From the IMG/VR virus record IMGVR_UViG_3300034101_003424, positions 28,767-92,766 of that record: DNA of 64,000 nucleotides; one strand, 5' to 3'. Within the stretch, counting starts at the first letter, position 1, and every line of letters starts with the position of its first letter. The DNA comes from a virus. The translations under genes and the position numbers were made by a program. This document shows positions 19,551 through 29,162 of this stretch, one piece after another. A model generated the notes under the pieces. That model ran no database searches and was not told the origin of the DNA. It was given only the letters and a program-made list of their open reading frames with translations.

Positions 19551-21971
19551 ATGAGAATAGACCAAATAGAATTATCAGGTTCGTTATTTGTCACAGCAAG
19601 TGCATCAATCATATTAGGACAGACTAAGATATCCTCTGACAACAACGGGTCAATATCTTTTACAAATGTCAGTAACCCAACGCAAAAAGTAATAGGTTCA
19701 TATTCGGGTTCATTCACAGGTAGTATAAAATTACCTACTATTCCACTTGGTACTTCCGAAACAAATATAGTATTGGTTAATGGTAGTGGAGGTCTAGTAT
19801 ATAGAAGCAACCTATCTTTAACGGGTGCTCAAGGTAGTCAAGGTGCAACAGGAGTACAAGGAACTAACGGCACTGTAGGTACACAAGGTTTTCAAGGCAA
19901 TCAAGGTTCTCAAGGTAACCAAGGTATTCAAGGAACAGTAGGAACACAAGGAACTAACGGCACTGTAGGTACACAAGGTTTCCAAGGCAATCAAGGAACA
20001 ACGGGTTTACAAGGCACTACAGGAGCTCAAGGCACTCAAGGATTTCAAGGTATTCAAGGAACAGTAGGTACACAAGGAAGTCAAGGAGCAAATATAGCAT
20101 CCACTGAATCAAGACCATCTCCCATAAACGCAGACCAAATGTGTTTATGGTTTGACACCACAAGTAAGATGCCAATGGTTTCTTATTGCATTAACACATC
20201 ATTAGTGGGTTCTTGGTCAGCGGGAGGGGCATTGATAACGGCAAGATTCGGTTTAGCAGGAGCAGGAACACAAAATGCGGGACTTGTAGCAGGAGGTTAT
20301 ATAAATGCAAACGTAGCCTGCACCGAAGAATATAATGGCACATCTTGGTCAGCAGGTGGTGTATTGATAACAGCAAGACGTTATTTAGCAGGTTTAGGGA
20401 CACAAAATGCAGGACTTGTAACAGGAGGCTATACAAATGAAGTAGTAGCCTGCACCGAAGAATATAATGGCACATCTTGGTCAGTAGGTGGTGCATTAAT
20501 AACACCAAGATATGGTTCAGCAGGAGCAGGAACACAGAATGCAGGTCTTGCAACAGGAGGTTATTTTTCAGGAGGAGGTGTGTCTTGTACAGAAGAATAC
20601 AATGGTTCATTATGGTCAGCAGGTGGTGCATTGATAACAGCAAGACAAATATTAGCAGGTGCAGGTTCACAAAATGCAGGTCTTGTTGCAGGAGGTTATT
20701 TTTCAGGAGGAGGTGTGTCTTGTACAGAAGAATATGATGGTACATCATGGTCAGCAGGAGGTACACTAATAACAGCAAGGTATGCTTTAGCAGGAGCGGG
20801 AACACAAAATGCTGGACTCGCATCAGGAGGATACCCAACTGTATCCTGCACCGAAGAATACAATGGCACATCTTGGTCAGCAGGAGGTGCATTGATAACA
20901 GCAAGAGGTTATTTTGCGGGAGCAGGTACGCAAAATGCAGGACTTGTAGCAGGAGGGATTGGAGGCACAGCATGTACAGAAGAATACAACGCACCAACCG
21001 AAATCGTTGACCGTAGTTTAGACTCATCTTACAATACAGCACAATATCCAAATAGACCTGAGATACTTGAAACAGGAATGTGTATGTGGTTTGATTCTGT
21101 GAATAGAAAACCTATGGTATCTTACTATGGGTTTGGAGGTATTGGTTCTTGGTCAGCAGGTGGTGCATTGATAACTGCAAGAGGTTATTTAGCAGGAGCA
21201 GGGACACAAAATGAAGTATTTATAGCAGGAGGTTATGCTGGAGCTAATGTATCATGCACAGAAGAATACAATGGCACATCTTGGTCAGCAGGAGGTGCAT
21301 TGTCTACTGCAAGACATGTTTTAATAGGAGCAGGAACACAAAATGTAGGACTTGTAGCAGGAGGAAATAATGGTGCAAATGTTTCATGCACAGAAGAATA
21401 CAATGGCACATCTTGGTCAGCAGGTGGTTCATTGATAACAGCAAGAGGATATTTAGCAGGTACAGGAACACAAAATGAAGCATTTGCAGCAGGGGGTTCT
21501 TCAAATACAATTGTCTCATGCACAGAAGAATATAATGGCACATCTTGGTCAGCAGGTGGTGCATTAATAACAGCAAGATATCGTTTCGCAGGAGCGGGAA
21601 CACAGAATGCAGGTCTTGCTATGGGAGGTGACACAGGTGCGGGGACTGCCCTTACTTGCACAGAAGAATACAATGGCATTGCATGGTCAGCAGAGAGTGC
21701 AATGACAGTTTCAAAATTTTATTTAGCAGCAGCAGGAACACAAAACGAAGGTATTGCTTTTGCATCATATACAAAGGAAACTTGTACTGAAGAGTACAAC
21801 GGTATATCTTGGTCAGCAGGTGGAGCAATGTCAAATTCAAGATACGGCCCACTTGCAGGAGCAGGTACACAAAATGCAGGACTTGCAGCAGGAGGTACAG
21901 GCGGTGGAGTTGCTCGTTCTTTCACAGAAGAATATAATAAACTACTTCAAATAGTTGATTGCTGCTTATAA
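19551..21971 (+). CDS. Collagen-like plus double kelch-like fibre, 806 aa
   Basis: Order: MRIDQIELSGSL adaptor with the SGSFTGSIKLPTIPLGTSETN segment shared with the fibre at 22062; collagen-like G-x-Q/G-T shaft (about 90-180); linker with MCLWFDTTSKMPM; a first set of kelch-like repeats; a second linker (MCMWFDSVNRKPM); a second set. The two linkers match the N-terminus of the three single-propeller proteins, so this gene looks like a shaft fused to two propellers. No S74 domain. Confidence 0.82.
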   Translation: MRIDQIELSGSLFVTASASIILGQTKISSDNNGSISFTNVSNPTQKVIGSYSGSFTGSIKLPTIPLGTSETNIVLVNGSGGLVYRSNLSLTGAQGSQGATGVQGTNGTVGTQGFQGNQGSQGNQGIQGTVGTQGTNGTVGTQGFQGNQGTTGLQGTTGAQGTQGFQGIQGTVGTQGSQGANIASTESRPSPINADQMCLWFDTTSKMPMVSYCINTSLVGSWSAGGALITARFGLAGAGTQNAGLVAGGYINANVACTEEYNGTSWSAGGVLITARRYLAGLGTQNAGLVTGGYTNEVVACTEEYNGTSWSVGGALITPRYGSAGAGTQNAGLATGGYFSGGGVSCTEEYNGSLWSAGGALITARQILAGAGSQNAGLVAGGYFSGGGVSCTEEYDGTSWSAGGTLITARYALAGAGTQNAGLASGGYPTVSCTEEYNGTSWSAGGALITARGYFAGAGTQNAGLVAGGIGGTACTEEYNAPTEIVDRSLDSSYNTAQYPNRPEILETGMCMWFDSVNRKPMVSYYGFGGIGSWSAGGALITARGYLAGAGTQNEVFIAGGYAGANVSCTEEYNGTSWSAGGALSTARHVLIGAGTQNVGLVAGGNNGANVSCTEEYNGTSWSAGGSLITARGYLAGTGTQNEAFAAGGSSNTIVSCTEEYNGTSWSAGGALITARYRFAGAGTQNAGLAMGGDTGAGTALTCTEEYNGIAWSAESAMTVSKFYLAAAGTQNEGIAFASYTKETCTEEYNGISWSAGGAMSNSRYGPLAGAGTQNAGLAAGGTGGGVARSFTEEYNKLLQIVDCCL

Positions 21972-22033
21972 AATTTTGCGGAGAAGAACCAACATAAAAA
22001 AACACATGTACAATATAAACAAAATAAAATGTC

Positions 22034-22041
22034 TATTTATA
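22034..22041 (+). promoter_or_regulatory. TATTTATA box (candidate late promoter)
   Basis: 20 bases before the ATG at 22062. Confidence 0.5.
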
Positions 22042-22061
22042 ATTAATAAACTCTACATTTA

Positions 22062-23513
22062 ATGAGAATAGATAAAATCCAATTATCAGGGTCTTTACTA
22101 ATATCTTCAAGTTTATCTCGAAGTCCTTTACGAATAAATGATAACTATTTATATATAAACCCACAAGGTAACATAGGAATAGGAACTACAAATCCTACCT
22201 CAAAATTAGTAGTAACAGGTAGCATAGCAGTACAAGGACAATTAAGAGCAACAACATTATCAGGCTCATTCACAGGAAGCATTAAATTACCTACTATACC
22301 ACTAGGAACATCGGAGACAAATATAGTATTGGTAGATGGTAGTGGTGGTTTAGTATATAGAAGTAACCTATCTTTAACAGGAGCTCAAGGAACACAGGGT
22401 ACACAAGGAACACAGGGTACACAAGGAACACAAGGAACACAAGGTTTCCAAGGCAATCAAGGACCACAGGGAAACCAAGGTATTCAAGGAACTAACGGAA
22501 CAGTAGGAACTCAAGGTTTACAAGGTAACCAAGGACCTCAAGGTAATCAAGGACCTACCGGAATACAAGGTACAAACGGAGCTCAAGGTTTCCAAGGCAA
22601 TCAAGGCCCACAGGGAAACCAAGGACCAACAGGTATTCAAGGCACAGTAGGTACCAATGGAAACCAAGGCAATCAAGGACCTCAAGGTAATCAAGGACCT
22701 ACCGGAATACAAGGTACAGCAGGAACAAACGGAAACCAAGGTAATCAAGGACCTACCGGAATACAAGGTACAGTTGGCACACAAGGTTTTCAAGGCAGAC
22801 AAGGACCACAGGGTAATCAAGGCCCAACAGGAGTACAAGGTACAATAGGCTCTGCTGGTCCATCAGGCCCTCCCGGTCCTCCTGGCCCTCCCGGACCATC
22901 AGGAGGTACAGGTCCGCAAGGAGCAGTAGGACCAAATGGTAGAATTTCACCGAGTGGTATTACACAGGGATCTTATGGATCTATTTCTATATCTGGAACT
23001 ACAAATACTTATGCCGGTATTAACTTTAGTGACCCTTACATAACATTAATGGTAAATGTAGGAGCAACTGGATTTTATGTTAATAATAATTCATGGAGAG
23101 CATATTGGGATGCAAATGCTACCTTACAAAATTATGGCGACGTAATTGCTTATGCTTCTGACAAAAGATTAAAAAATAATATAAAAAATATTCCAAATGC
23201 TTTAAGTAAAGTATTAAGTATAAATGGTGTAAATTATAATTGGGATTTAGTTGAATGTAATAAATGGGGTTTTAATCCAAATGAATCAGATGTTGGGGTT
23301 ATAGCTCAAGAAGTACAAGAAGTATTACCCGAAGCAGTAAAATATGCTCCATTTGATAGAGACCCAATAAAAGGAACAGATAGTATATCGGGTAAAGATT
23401 ATTTAACAGTACAATACGATAAACTAATCCCCTTATTAATAGAAGCGATAAAAGAACAACAACAACAGATTAATGAGTTAAGTAGTGAAATAAAAATACT
23501 AAAAGAAAAATAA
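22062..23513 (+). CDS. Collagen-like tail fibre with S74 chaperone, 483 aa
   Basis: Same adaptor as the preceding gene (MRIDKIQLSGSL and SGSFTGSIKLPTIPLGTSETN), then a long G-x-Q collagen-like shaft (about 108-290) ending in GPP triplets, a small beta head, and an S74 chaperone from residue 366 (SDKRLKNNI) with a Gln-rich C-terminal coiled coil. It could exchange its shaft or head with the neighbour by homologous recombination. Confidence 0.87.
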   Translation: MRIDKIQLSGSLLISSSLSRSPLRINDNYLYINPQGNIGIGTTNPTSKLVVTGSIAVQGQLRATTLSGSFTGSIKLPTIPLGTSETNIVLVDGSGGLVYRSNLSLTGAQGTQGTQGTQGTQGTQGTQGFQGNQGPQGNQGIQGTNGTVGTQGLQGNQGPQGNQGPTGIQGTNGAQGFQGNQGPQGNQGPTGIQGTVGTNGNQGNQGPQGNQGPTGIQGTAGTNGNQGNQGPTGIQGTVGTQGFQGRQGPQGNQGPTGVQGTIGSAGPSGPPGPPGPPGPSGGTGPQGAVGPNGRISPSGITQGSYGSISISGTTNTYAGINFSDPYITLMVNVGATGFYVNNNSWRAYWDANATLQNYGDVIAYASDKRLKNNIKNIPNALSKVLSINGVNYNWDLVECNKWGFNPNESDVGVIAQEVQEVLPEAVKYAPFDRDPIKGTDSISGKDYLTVQYDKLIPLLIEAIKEQQQQINELSSEIKILKEK

Positions 23514-23514
23514 C

Positions 23515-24492
23515 ATGCCTTTACCAAGTAGCGGACAAATATCATTTTCACAATTAGCAGCTGAATTAGGAAACGCATGTTCAAATGTAAGTCTTAGAAG
23601 TTATTCCGCTTGTGCAAATTTAACATCTCCTGATGGTATTACTGAGTTGTATGGTAAATCTTGTATACCTACTTATGGAGCAGGTACTTGGTCGAGTGGG
23701 GGGGCAATGATAACGGCACGATTTTCTTTAGCAGGAGCAGGAACACAAAATGCAGGACTTGCAGTAGGAGGTACTACAGGTACTGATGTATCCTCTACCG
23801 AAGAATACAATGGCACATCTTGGTCAGCAGGAGGGGGATTGATAGTGGCAAGAAGATTTGTAGCAGGAGCAGGAACACAAAATGAAGGACTTGCGTTTGG
23901 GGGTTTTTCAAATGCAAATTTATCTTGTACAGAGGAGTATAACGGTACATCTTGGTCAACAGGTGGTGCATTAGCTACAGCACGATATGGCCTACTTGCA
24001 GGAGCAGGAACGCAAAATGCAGGACTTGTGGCGGGAGGAGGTGGCTGTCTAAGTAATACAGAAGAATACAATGGCACATCTTGGTCAGCAGGAGGGGGAT
24101 TGATAGTGGGGAGAGGTTGTTTAGCAGGAGCAGGAACACAAAATGCAGGACTTGCGTTTGGGGGTTTTTCAAATGAAAATTTATCTTGTACAGAGGAGTA
24201 TAACGGTACATCTTGGTCAACAGGTGGGGCATTGATAAATGCAAGAAGAGTATTAGCAGGAGCAGGTACTCAAAATGAAGGTCTTGCAACAGGTGGTTTT
24301 CCAAGAACCTCTTCTACAGAAGAATACAATGGCACATCATGGTCATCAGGAGGGGCATTAATTACGGCAAGAAATAATTTAGCGGGAGCAGGAACGCAAA
24401 ATGCAGGACTTGCGTTTGGGGGTTTTAGTGGTGTCTATTCATCTTGCACCGAAGAATATACAAAATCAGTAATAAGTATATGTTTAGGATAA
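23515..24492 (+). CDS. Kelch-like repeat tail protein, 325 aa
   Basis: The N-terminal LPSSGQISFSQLAAELG module ending in DGITELYGKSC is a common phage tail adaptor as I recall. About six kelch-like repeats with EEYNGTSWSAGG follow. It begins one base after the S74 fibre stop. Confidence 0.8.
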   Translation: MPLPSSGQISFSQLAAELGNACSNVSLRSYSACANLTSPDGITELYGKSCIPTYGAGTWSSGGAMITARFSLAGAGTQNAGLAVGGTTGTDVSSTEEYNGTSWSAGGGLIVARRFVAGAGTQNEGLAFGGFSNANLSCTEEYNGTSWSTGGALATARYGLLAGAGTQNAGLVAGGGGCLSNTEEYNGTSWSAGGGLIVGRGCLAGAGTQNAGLAFGGFSNENLSCTEEYNGTSWSTGGALINARRVLAGAGTQNEGLATGGFPRTSSTEEYNGTSWSSGGALITARNNLAGAGTQNAGLAFGGFSGVYSSCTEEYTKSVISICLG

Positions 24493-24513
24493 AAAATAAT
24501 AAAACAAAACAAA

Positions 24514-25047
24514 ATGCCTTCAAAAACAGAAAAACAACAAAAATTCTTTCAGATAGTAAAAGCCTATAAAGATAAGAAAATGTCAGCAGCGGAAGTAGGA
24601 AAAAATGTAGAAGATGCAGCTAAAGACATGTCAGATAAAGAAGTGGACAAATATTCAAAATTGACAAAGGAAGATATTGATGAACTAAGAGAATTATTAA
24701 ACATGAAAAAAGAAAATGTAATGCCTAATGTAAAACCTAATGATGCAGAAAATGCAGAAGAAGGTAAGATGGCAAAAAATCAAGCTAAAGACATTATGAA
24801 ATATGCTTTAGAGATTCACAAGATGATAAATGAAAGAGATGATTTACCAGAATGGGTTGAATCTAAAATAACAAAAGCTCACGATTACATGACAACCCTA
24901 TGTCAATACATGTCAAATGAATTAGAAAAGGATTCTAATGCATTTAAAAAGACAGATGAGGCATATTACAGTAGAAAGCCTAAGAGTGGAAAAGTTGGAG
25001 GCATTGGTAGATTAGTAGGAGCTGCCATGTCGATAGGAAAGAAATAA
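24514..25047 (+). CDS. DUF3008-like N-terminus protein, 177 aa
   Basis: Starts MPSKTEKQQKFFQIVKAYKDKK, the pattern of DUF3008 proteins (small, Lys-rich, phage and bacterial). A second helical part has DLPEWVESKITKAHDYMTT and the tail is basic and Gly-rich. In other phages such proteins sit near head or neck genes; its exact role here is unknown. Confidence 0.7.
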   Translation: MPSKTEKQQKFFQIVKAYKDKKMSAAEVGKNVEDAAKDMSDKEVDKYSKLTKEDIDELRELLNMKKENVMPNVKPNDAENAEEGKMAKNQAKDIMKYALEIHKMINERDDLPEWVESKITKAHDYMTTLCQYMSNELEKDSNAFKKTDEAYYSRKPKSGKVGGIGRLVGAAMSIGKK

Positions 25048-25088
25048 GATGTTTTATATATTTTTTTGGATTTAAACAATGTGATAAA

Positions 25089-25973
25089 ATGCAAGACATG
25101 GATTTAATAAAAAGAATTCAAGAGTTTTTTGGATTTAATAAAACTGGGCAATATGATCCGTTAACAGAAGCTGCGGTAAAGAATGTTCAAAGAAGTAATG
25201 AAGTTTATCCCGACGGAAAATTAGATGATTATACAGTCAATCTTATTTTTGAAGGAGAGCTTACAACTGATTTTTTAAGTAGAGTAGAGGTGTCTGGAGA
25301 TTTAGTTATTGACCGGAGACACATGCCGGATAAAGAATACATAAAAACAGAAACAAAAAAAGAGTATATATTCTTACATCACACAGCAGGTTGGGATAAT
25401 CCGTATAATGTTATTCATGGATGGGCTACTGATACTCGAGGCAGAGTAGGAACCCAATATGTTATCGGAGGTCAGAATGTTACAAATGTTTCCCATAAGT
25501 ACGATGGAGTAATTGTAGAGGCCTTCCCAAAAGAATACTACGCATATCATTTAGGAATCGGAGCTACTTACATGCACTCTAGGTCTGTAGGCATAGAACT
25601 TTGCAACTTCGGATATTTAACAAAGGAAGGTACTAAATTCTACACCTACACAAAAAGAGAAGTTCACCCTAGCCAAGTAGTAACGCTAAAAAAAGACTTT
25701 AGAGGATTTAGACATTTTCATAGGTATTCTGACAATCAAATATCTGCATTGAAAAAATTGCTTATAAAAATATCTAATGATCACTCTATCGACTTAAAAG
25801 GAGGACTATACACTTATTTTAATTCACAAGACCCATTCGTAGCTTTAGACTATAAAGATGATGTGAAAAAAGGTCTTGTAAAAGGTGTATTCTCTCATAC
25901 AAACGTTATCATGTCCGGTAAATGGGATATTTTCCCGCAGGATGAAATGATTGATATGATAAGAAGCATTTAA
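25089..25973 (+). CDS. Endolysin: peptidoglycan-binding plus amidase domain, 294 aa
   Basis: Residues 1-55 form a peptidoglycan-binding type 1 domain (QEFFGFNKTGQYDPLTEAAV). Residues about 90-285 form an N-acetylmuramoyl-L-alanine amidase (amidase_2/PGRP fold): LHHTAGW (first Zn His), YAYHLGIG, SVGIELCN and a second ligand set in SHTN...GKWDIFPQ. It should cut the lactyl-peptide bond at lysis. No signal peptide, so it needs a holin, which I did not identify. Confidence 0.9.
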   Translation: MQDMDLIKRIQEFFGFNKTGQYDPLTEAAVKNVQRSNEVYPDGKLDDYTVNLIFEGELTTDFLSRVEVSGDLVIDRRHMPDKEYIKTETKKEYIFLHHTAGWDNPYNVIHGWATDTRGRVGTQYVIGGQNVTNVSHKYDGVIVEAFPKEYYAYHLGIGATYMHSRSVGIELCNFGYLTKEGTKFYTYTKREVHPSQVVTLKKDFRGFRHFHRYSDNQISALKKLLIKISNDHSIDLKGGLYTYFNSQDPFVALDYKDDVKKGLVKGVFSHTNVIMSGKWDIFPQDEMIDMIRSI

Positions 25974-26548
25974 TTAACTGGGTCATACGTTTCTGATTTT
26001 TTTGGATTTCTTATTTTTTTACTTGGTGGTAGGTAGAAATTATCTTCTTTACCATCTACTTCTTTTGATAGGTCATAAATATTTCCCATGACTTCAAAAG
26101 GGCATATCAAGTGAGTTAAATCTTCATTCGAGAAATTATGTCCTATGATTTTTTGTATCTCCTTAAGTTTATCTTTTGTTATGTTACTAATAATGTTTAA
26201 TCTTTTGAGTTCTTGATATCTGTATAATGGATAGTCCCCGCAGAAAAATTGCAGAGTAACCGGATTCCATCTTACCCTCTCGAGCTTCATATATAGCTTG
26301 TAATCAACTCCAAGGTATCTACTAAGTATGTTATCATTTTCATAGATTCGATTCCCCAGGGAGTCTCTAAACCCCGTCCACGCATCACAGGACTCAAGAG
26401 AAAATCCTCGAGGAGTTCCAGCATAGACATATCCTAAATCCTTATTATCGGTATCAAATATGTTTTCAAATACTTCAATGATTTCACCTTTCTTTAATTC
26501 CGCAAAACTTTTTTCCGCTCTAAATCTCAGTCTAAAAATAGTCTCCAT
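25970..26548 (-). CDS. YopX-domain protein, 192 aa
   Basis: TGFRDSLGNRIYENDNIL and a C-terminal FEVMGNIYD match the YopX family, small phage proteins of unknown function. Start set at the ATG at 26548 (METIFRLRFRAEK) because the upstream codons lie in the promoter region. It overlaps the endolysin stop by 4 bases in convergent orientation. Confidence 0.82.
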   Translation of the reverse strand: METIFRLRFRAEKSFAELKKGEIIEVFENIFDTDNKDLGYVYAGTPRGFSLESCDAWTGFRDSLGNRIYENDNILSRYLGVDYKLYMKLERVRWNPVTLQFFCGDYPLYRYQELKRLNIISNITKDKLKEIQKIIGHNFSNEDLTHLICPFEVMGNIYDLSKEVDGKEDNFYLPPSKKIRNPKKSETYDPVN

Positions 26549-26660
26549 AGTATGTTCATGTTTTAAAATAAATAATAAGTGCGAATATAGTAAAAACAAT
26601 TGACTTACGCAACTATTTTATCATTTTTACGTTAAATAATTGTTTATAGACTTGTATATC

Positions 26661-27338
26661 ATGATTATATCTCATAAATATAAATGTATCTTCATAAGAA
26701 TCCCCAAGACTGGTTCAACTAGCGTAGAGACCTATTTGAAGGAAGTTGACCCGGATTGTATTTCATCAGATGACAAACCTCCGTATGGACACGAAACATG
26801 TTCACAGTTGATAGAAAAACATGGTCATACAATATGGAACTCTTATTATAAATTTACCTTCATACGCGAACCTTATCAATGGTACAAATCATATTACTCA
26901 GATCTCTTAAATTATTCTTGGGATGAAGGTAGTGAATTAGCTAAAAAAAGTTTAGATTTATTTTTGACAGATTATAACACCTTACCGGAACCTGTCAATG
27001 GAACATTACATGAGAAGCACATCATGATAATCCAATTACTAAATGATTTTTGGTTCTATCCTTCTATATACGATAAAATAATGGATAATCATGTGACTCA
27101 AATATCATGGATAGATAAGCCCATTAATTTCATAGGACGTACAGAATTTTTAGATGATGATTTCAAAGATGTATGCAACAAATTAAATATTCCGTTTACA
27201 GAACTAAAGAGATTAAATACATCAGATTCTCATAAATTAAATCATAGTGAAGGATCAAAAAGATTAATTAAATGTTTAGCAGAGAAGGACTTAGAATTAT
27301 ATTACAACATAAAACCGATAACAAATAATCGTTATTAA
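26661..27338 (+). CDS. Sulfotransferase family 2-like protein, 225 aa
   Basis: Begins MIISHKYKCIFIRIPKTGSTSVE: PKTGSTS at residues 15-21 is the PAPS phosphate loop and FIREPYQWYKSYY is the second PAPS motif. Second sulfotransferase of the window, separated from the first. ATG at 26661 chosen over an upstream TTG. Divergent from the YopX gene. Confidence 0.8.
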   Translation: MIISHKYKCIFIRIPKTGSTSVETYLKEVDPDCISSDDKPPYGHETCSQLIEKHGHTIWNSYYKFTFIREPYQWYKSYYSDLLNYSWDEGSELAKKSLDLFLTDYNTLPEPVNGTLHEKHIMIIQLLNDFWFYPSIYDKIMDNHVTQISWIDKPINFIGRTEFLDDDFKDVCNKLNIPFTELKRLNTSDSHKLNHSEGSKRLIKCLAEKDLELYYNIKPITNNRY

Positions 27339-27380
27339 TGTGTAATTATATAAAAAAGTAAATTTATAGCAAAATAACAC

Positions 27381-27388
27381 TATTTATA
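27381..27388 (+). promoter_or_regulatory. TATTTATA box (candidate late promoter)
   Basis: 16 bases before the ATG at 27405; a related AATTTATAG lies 20 bases further upstream. Confidence 0.5.
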
Positions 27389-27404
27389 ATAAAACGCTTT
27401 AATT

Positions 27405-27713
27405 ATGGGCAGACCTAGAAAAACAGAAATAGATTCGAAAAAAGAAATAAAGACGAATCAAGAAGTTAAAAAGCAAAAGAAAGCACCCCCTGTAAATAAG
27501 ACAAGAGAGGATGCATCGGGTTTTAGAACTACATTCCCTCCGGAGCATGTGTATAAAATCAAGGTAACTACTTCTAAGGGAGAACAAGTAATAGTTACCG
27601 AAAATGTGTCACAGATAGTAGAGGCAATTAAAAAAGCAAAACAAGCAGAGAAATCTATATTACATAAATTAAAAGATGCTACACTAAGTTTTTTCAGAGG
27701 ATTTAAAAAATAG
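27405..27713 (+). CDS. Basic hypothetical protein with AT-hook-like start, 102 aa
   Basis: MGRPRKTE at the N-terminus resembles a single AT-hook (GRP core). The first 35 residues are strongly basic and the rest is a small alpha-beta domain (KIKVTTSKGEQVIVTENV) ending in a basic helix. DNA binding is plausible but unproven. Confidence 0.7.
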   Translation: MGRPRKTEIDSKKEIKTNQEVKKQKKAPPVNKTREDASGFRTTFPPEHVYKIKVTTSKGEQVIVTENVSQIVEAIKKAKQAEKSILHKLKDATLSFFRGFKK

Positions 27714-27719
27714 TTTTAC

Positions 27720-28244
27720 ATGAGTGGTATTATCATTACCGATTATTTGAGAAGATATTTACGAAAAGATTTAGATAACTTTCATAAATACTTGCAGATT
27801 ATAGCAGAGGAAGGAGCGAATTATAGTGACCGGTTAATTCGCCGCAGGGATAAATTACATCTAAATGCTATTAAAGGATTGTTTGCATTTGTCGTAGATT
27901 CTAAAACATTTAATGACATCTCTTCCGCAGATAGAATATATTTTCTAATTGATGCCATGTATTATTATTTCCCATTCGGAAGACATGAGAAGATGAAAAA
28001 AGATGAAGCATTCATTTATGATGTTTTTATCAAGGAATGTAGGAAAGAAGATGTATTGAGGAGACCGGAGTATGAAAAATGGTTAGTTAAAAAAAAGGGC
28101 GGGGATTATTGGAAATGGATGCATCAGATACTAGGAGCAGAGTGGGAAGAATCTAAAAATGAATCAATGAAAATGAAAAAAGCATATAAAGAAAGAGTAA
28201 AGAATAAAGATTTAAGAAACCAATCCATAAACCCAGAAACATGA
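27720..28244 (+). CDS. Hypothetical protein, 174 aa
   Basis: Not recognised. Helical, basic, rich in Tyr and Lys, with an RLIRRRDK patch and a highly charged C-terminus. It overlaps the next gene by 4 bases and is probably cotranscribed from the box at 27381. Confidence 0.72.
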   Translation: MSGIIITDYLRRYLRKDLDNFHKYLQIIAEEGANYSDRLIRRRDKLHLNAIKGLFAFVVDSKTFNDISSADRIYFLIDAMYYYFPFGRHEKMKKDEAFIYDVFIKECRKEDVLRRPEYEKWLVKKKGGDYWKWMHQILGAEWEESKNESMKMKKAYKERVKNKDLRNQSINPET

Positions 28245-28558
28245 ATTATAATGATGAAGACTTTCTAAGAAGAATAGTAGGCGTAGGAACCTTAGGATAC
28301 TCATTAGAAAAAATAATGAATGTATTAGATATTCCTACATCTGATATGAAATCATTTACAGATGAATTTTACAATAAGAACAGTGAAGTATATAGAGCAT
28401 ACAAGAAAGGAATAGACAAAGCAGATTACGTCATAGATATGAAACTATTTGAAGAAGCTAAAAGTGGAAACATAAGAGCTTTAAAAAAATATGAAGAAAG
28501 AAAAGATAAAGAGATATATAGACAACGGAGAGCCCAAACATTAAAAGATGAAGAATAA
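28241..28558 (+). CDS. Small protein with terminase-small-subunit-like tail, 105 aa
   Basis: The segment FEEAKSGNIRALKKYEER near residue 68 resembles a phrase common in phage small terminase subunits, and the N-terminal half could be a helix-turn-helix (GYSLEKIMNVLDIPTSDMKSF). No large terminase gene follows, so the match may only reflect a shared DNA-binding fold. Confidence 0.6.
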   Translation: MNYNDEDFLRRIVGVGTLGYSLEKIMNVLDIPTSDMKSFTDEFYNKNSEVYRAYKKGIDKADYVIDMKLFEEAKSGNIRALKKYEERKDKEIYRQRRAQTLKDEE

Positions 28559-29162
28559 TATTACATACATAGACATAAATAAATTATCAGAGAATCCAAG
28601 AAACAGTAAGATACATCCGGATGAACAGATAGCAAAGTTAATGAAGAGCATCACAGAGTTCGGATTTAACATTCCTATCCTCATTGATAAGAAAAACATG
28701 ATTATTGCTGGACATGCTCGATTCCTGGCAGCAAAAGCATTACATATAGATTCTATTCCTGCAATCCGTATTGAGAATTTAACTGATGATCAAATAAGAG
28801 CTTATTCCATAGCAGATAATAAGCTAACTGAATTAGGAGAATGGGACTATACAAAGTTAAGCGATGAATTAGAGTATCTCAATTCTGTTGACATAGATGC
28901 AATGGCCATGGGATTTGATTATGAAGATTTTGAAATGCTAAATGAATCTTTCCAAAATGATGATGACATCTTATCTGCCACTAAATCAGAACCATCTTCT
29001 CCATCAAAAAATAAAAAAAGCATTGTCTTCTCTTACAATATAGAAGATTATACAAACATGATGAAGAAATTCAAGACAGTAATGAATGAGAACGACATAA
29101 AAGCTAATGCAGAAGTTATAAGATTATTGATTGAACACTATAATGAAAGACATGATGGGTAA
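28548..29162 (+). CDS. ParB-like nuclease domain protein 1, 204 aa
   Basis: DINKLSENPRNSKIHPDEQI, IIAGHARFLAAKAL and DDQIRAYSIADNKLTE show a ParB/Srx-type N-terminal domain (about 1-95). The C-terminal half is a separate domain with a Ser-rich linker (about 140-155). Phage proteins of this class often accompany DNA methyltransferases or partition-like functions. It overlaps both neighbours. Confidence 0.85.
   Translation: MKNNITYIDINKLSENPRNSKIHPDEQIAKLMKSITEFGFNIPILIDKKNMIIAGHARFLAAKALHIDSIPAIRIENLTDDQIRAYSIADNKLTELGEWDYTKLSDELEYLNSVDIDAMAMGFDYEDFEMLNESFQNDDDILSATKSEPSSPSKNKKSIVFSYNIEDYTNMMKKFKTVMNENDIKANAEVIRLLIEHYNERHDG

Noticed and set aside
20191-21051. 286-codon open frame opposite the kelch-like repeats
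   Set aside because: It mirrors the repeated DNA of the real plus-strand fibre gene; similar shadows occur opposite every kelch-like gene.
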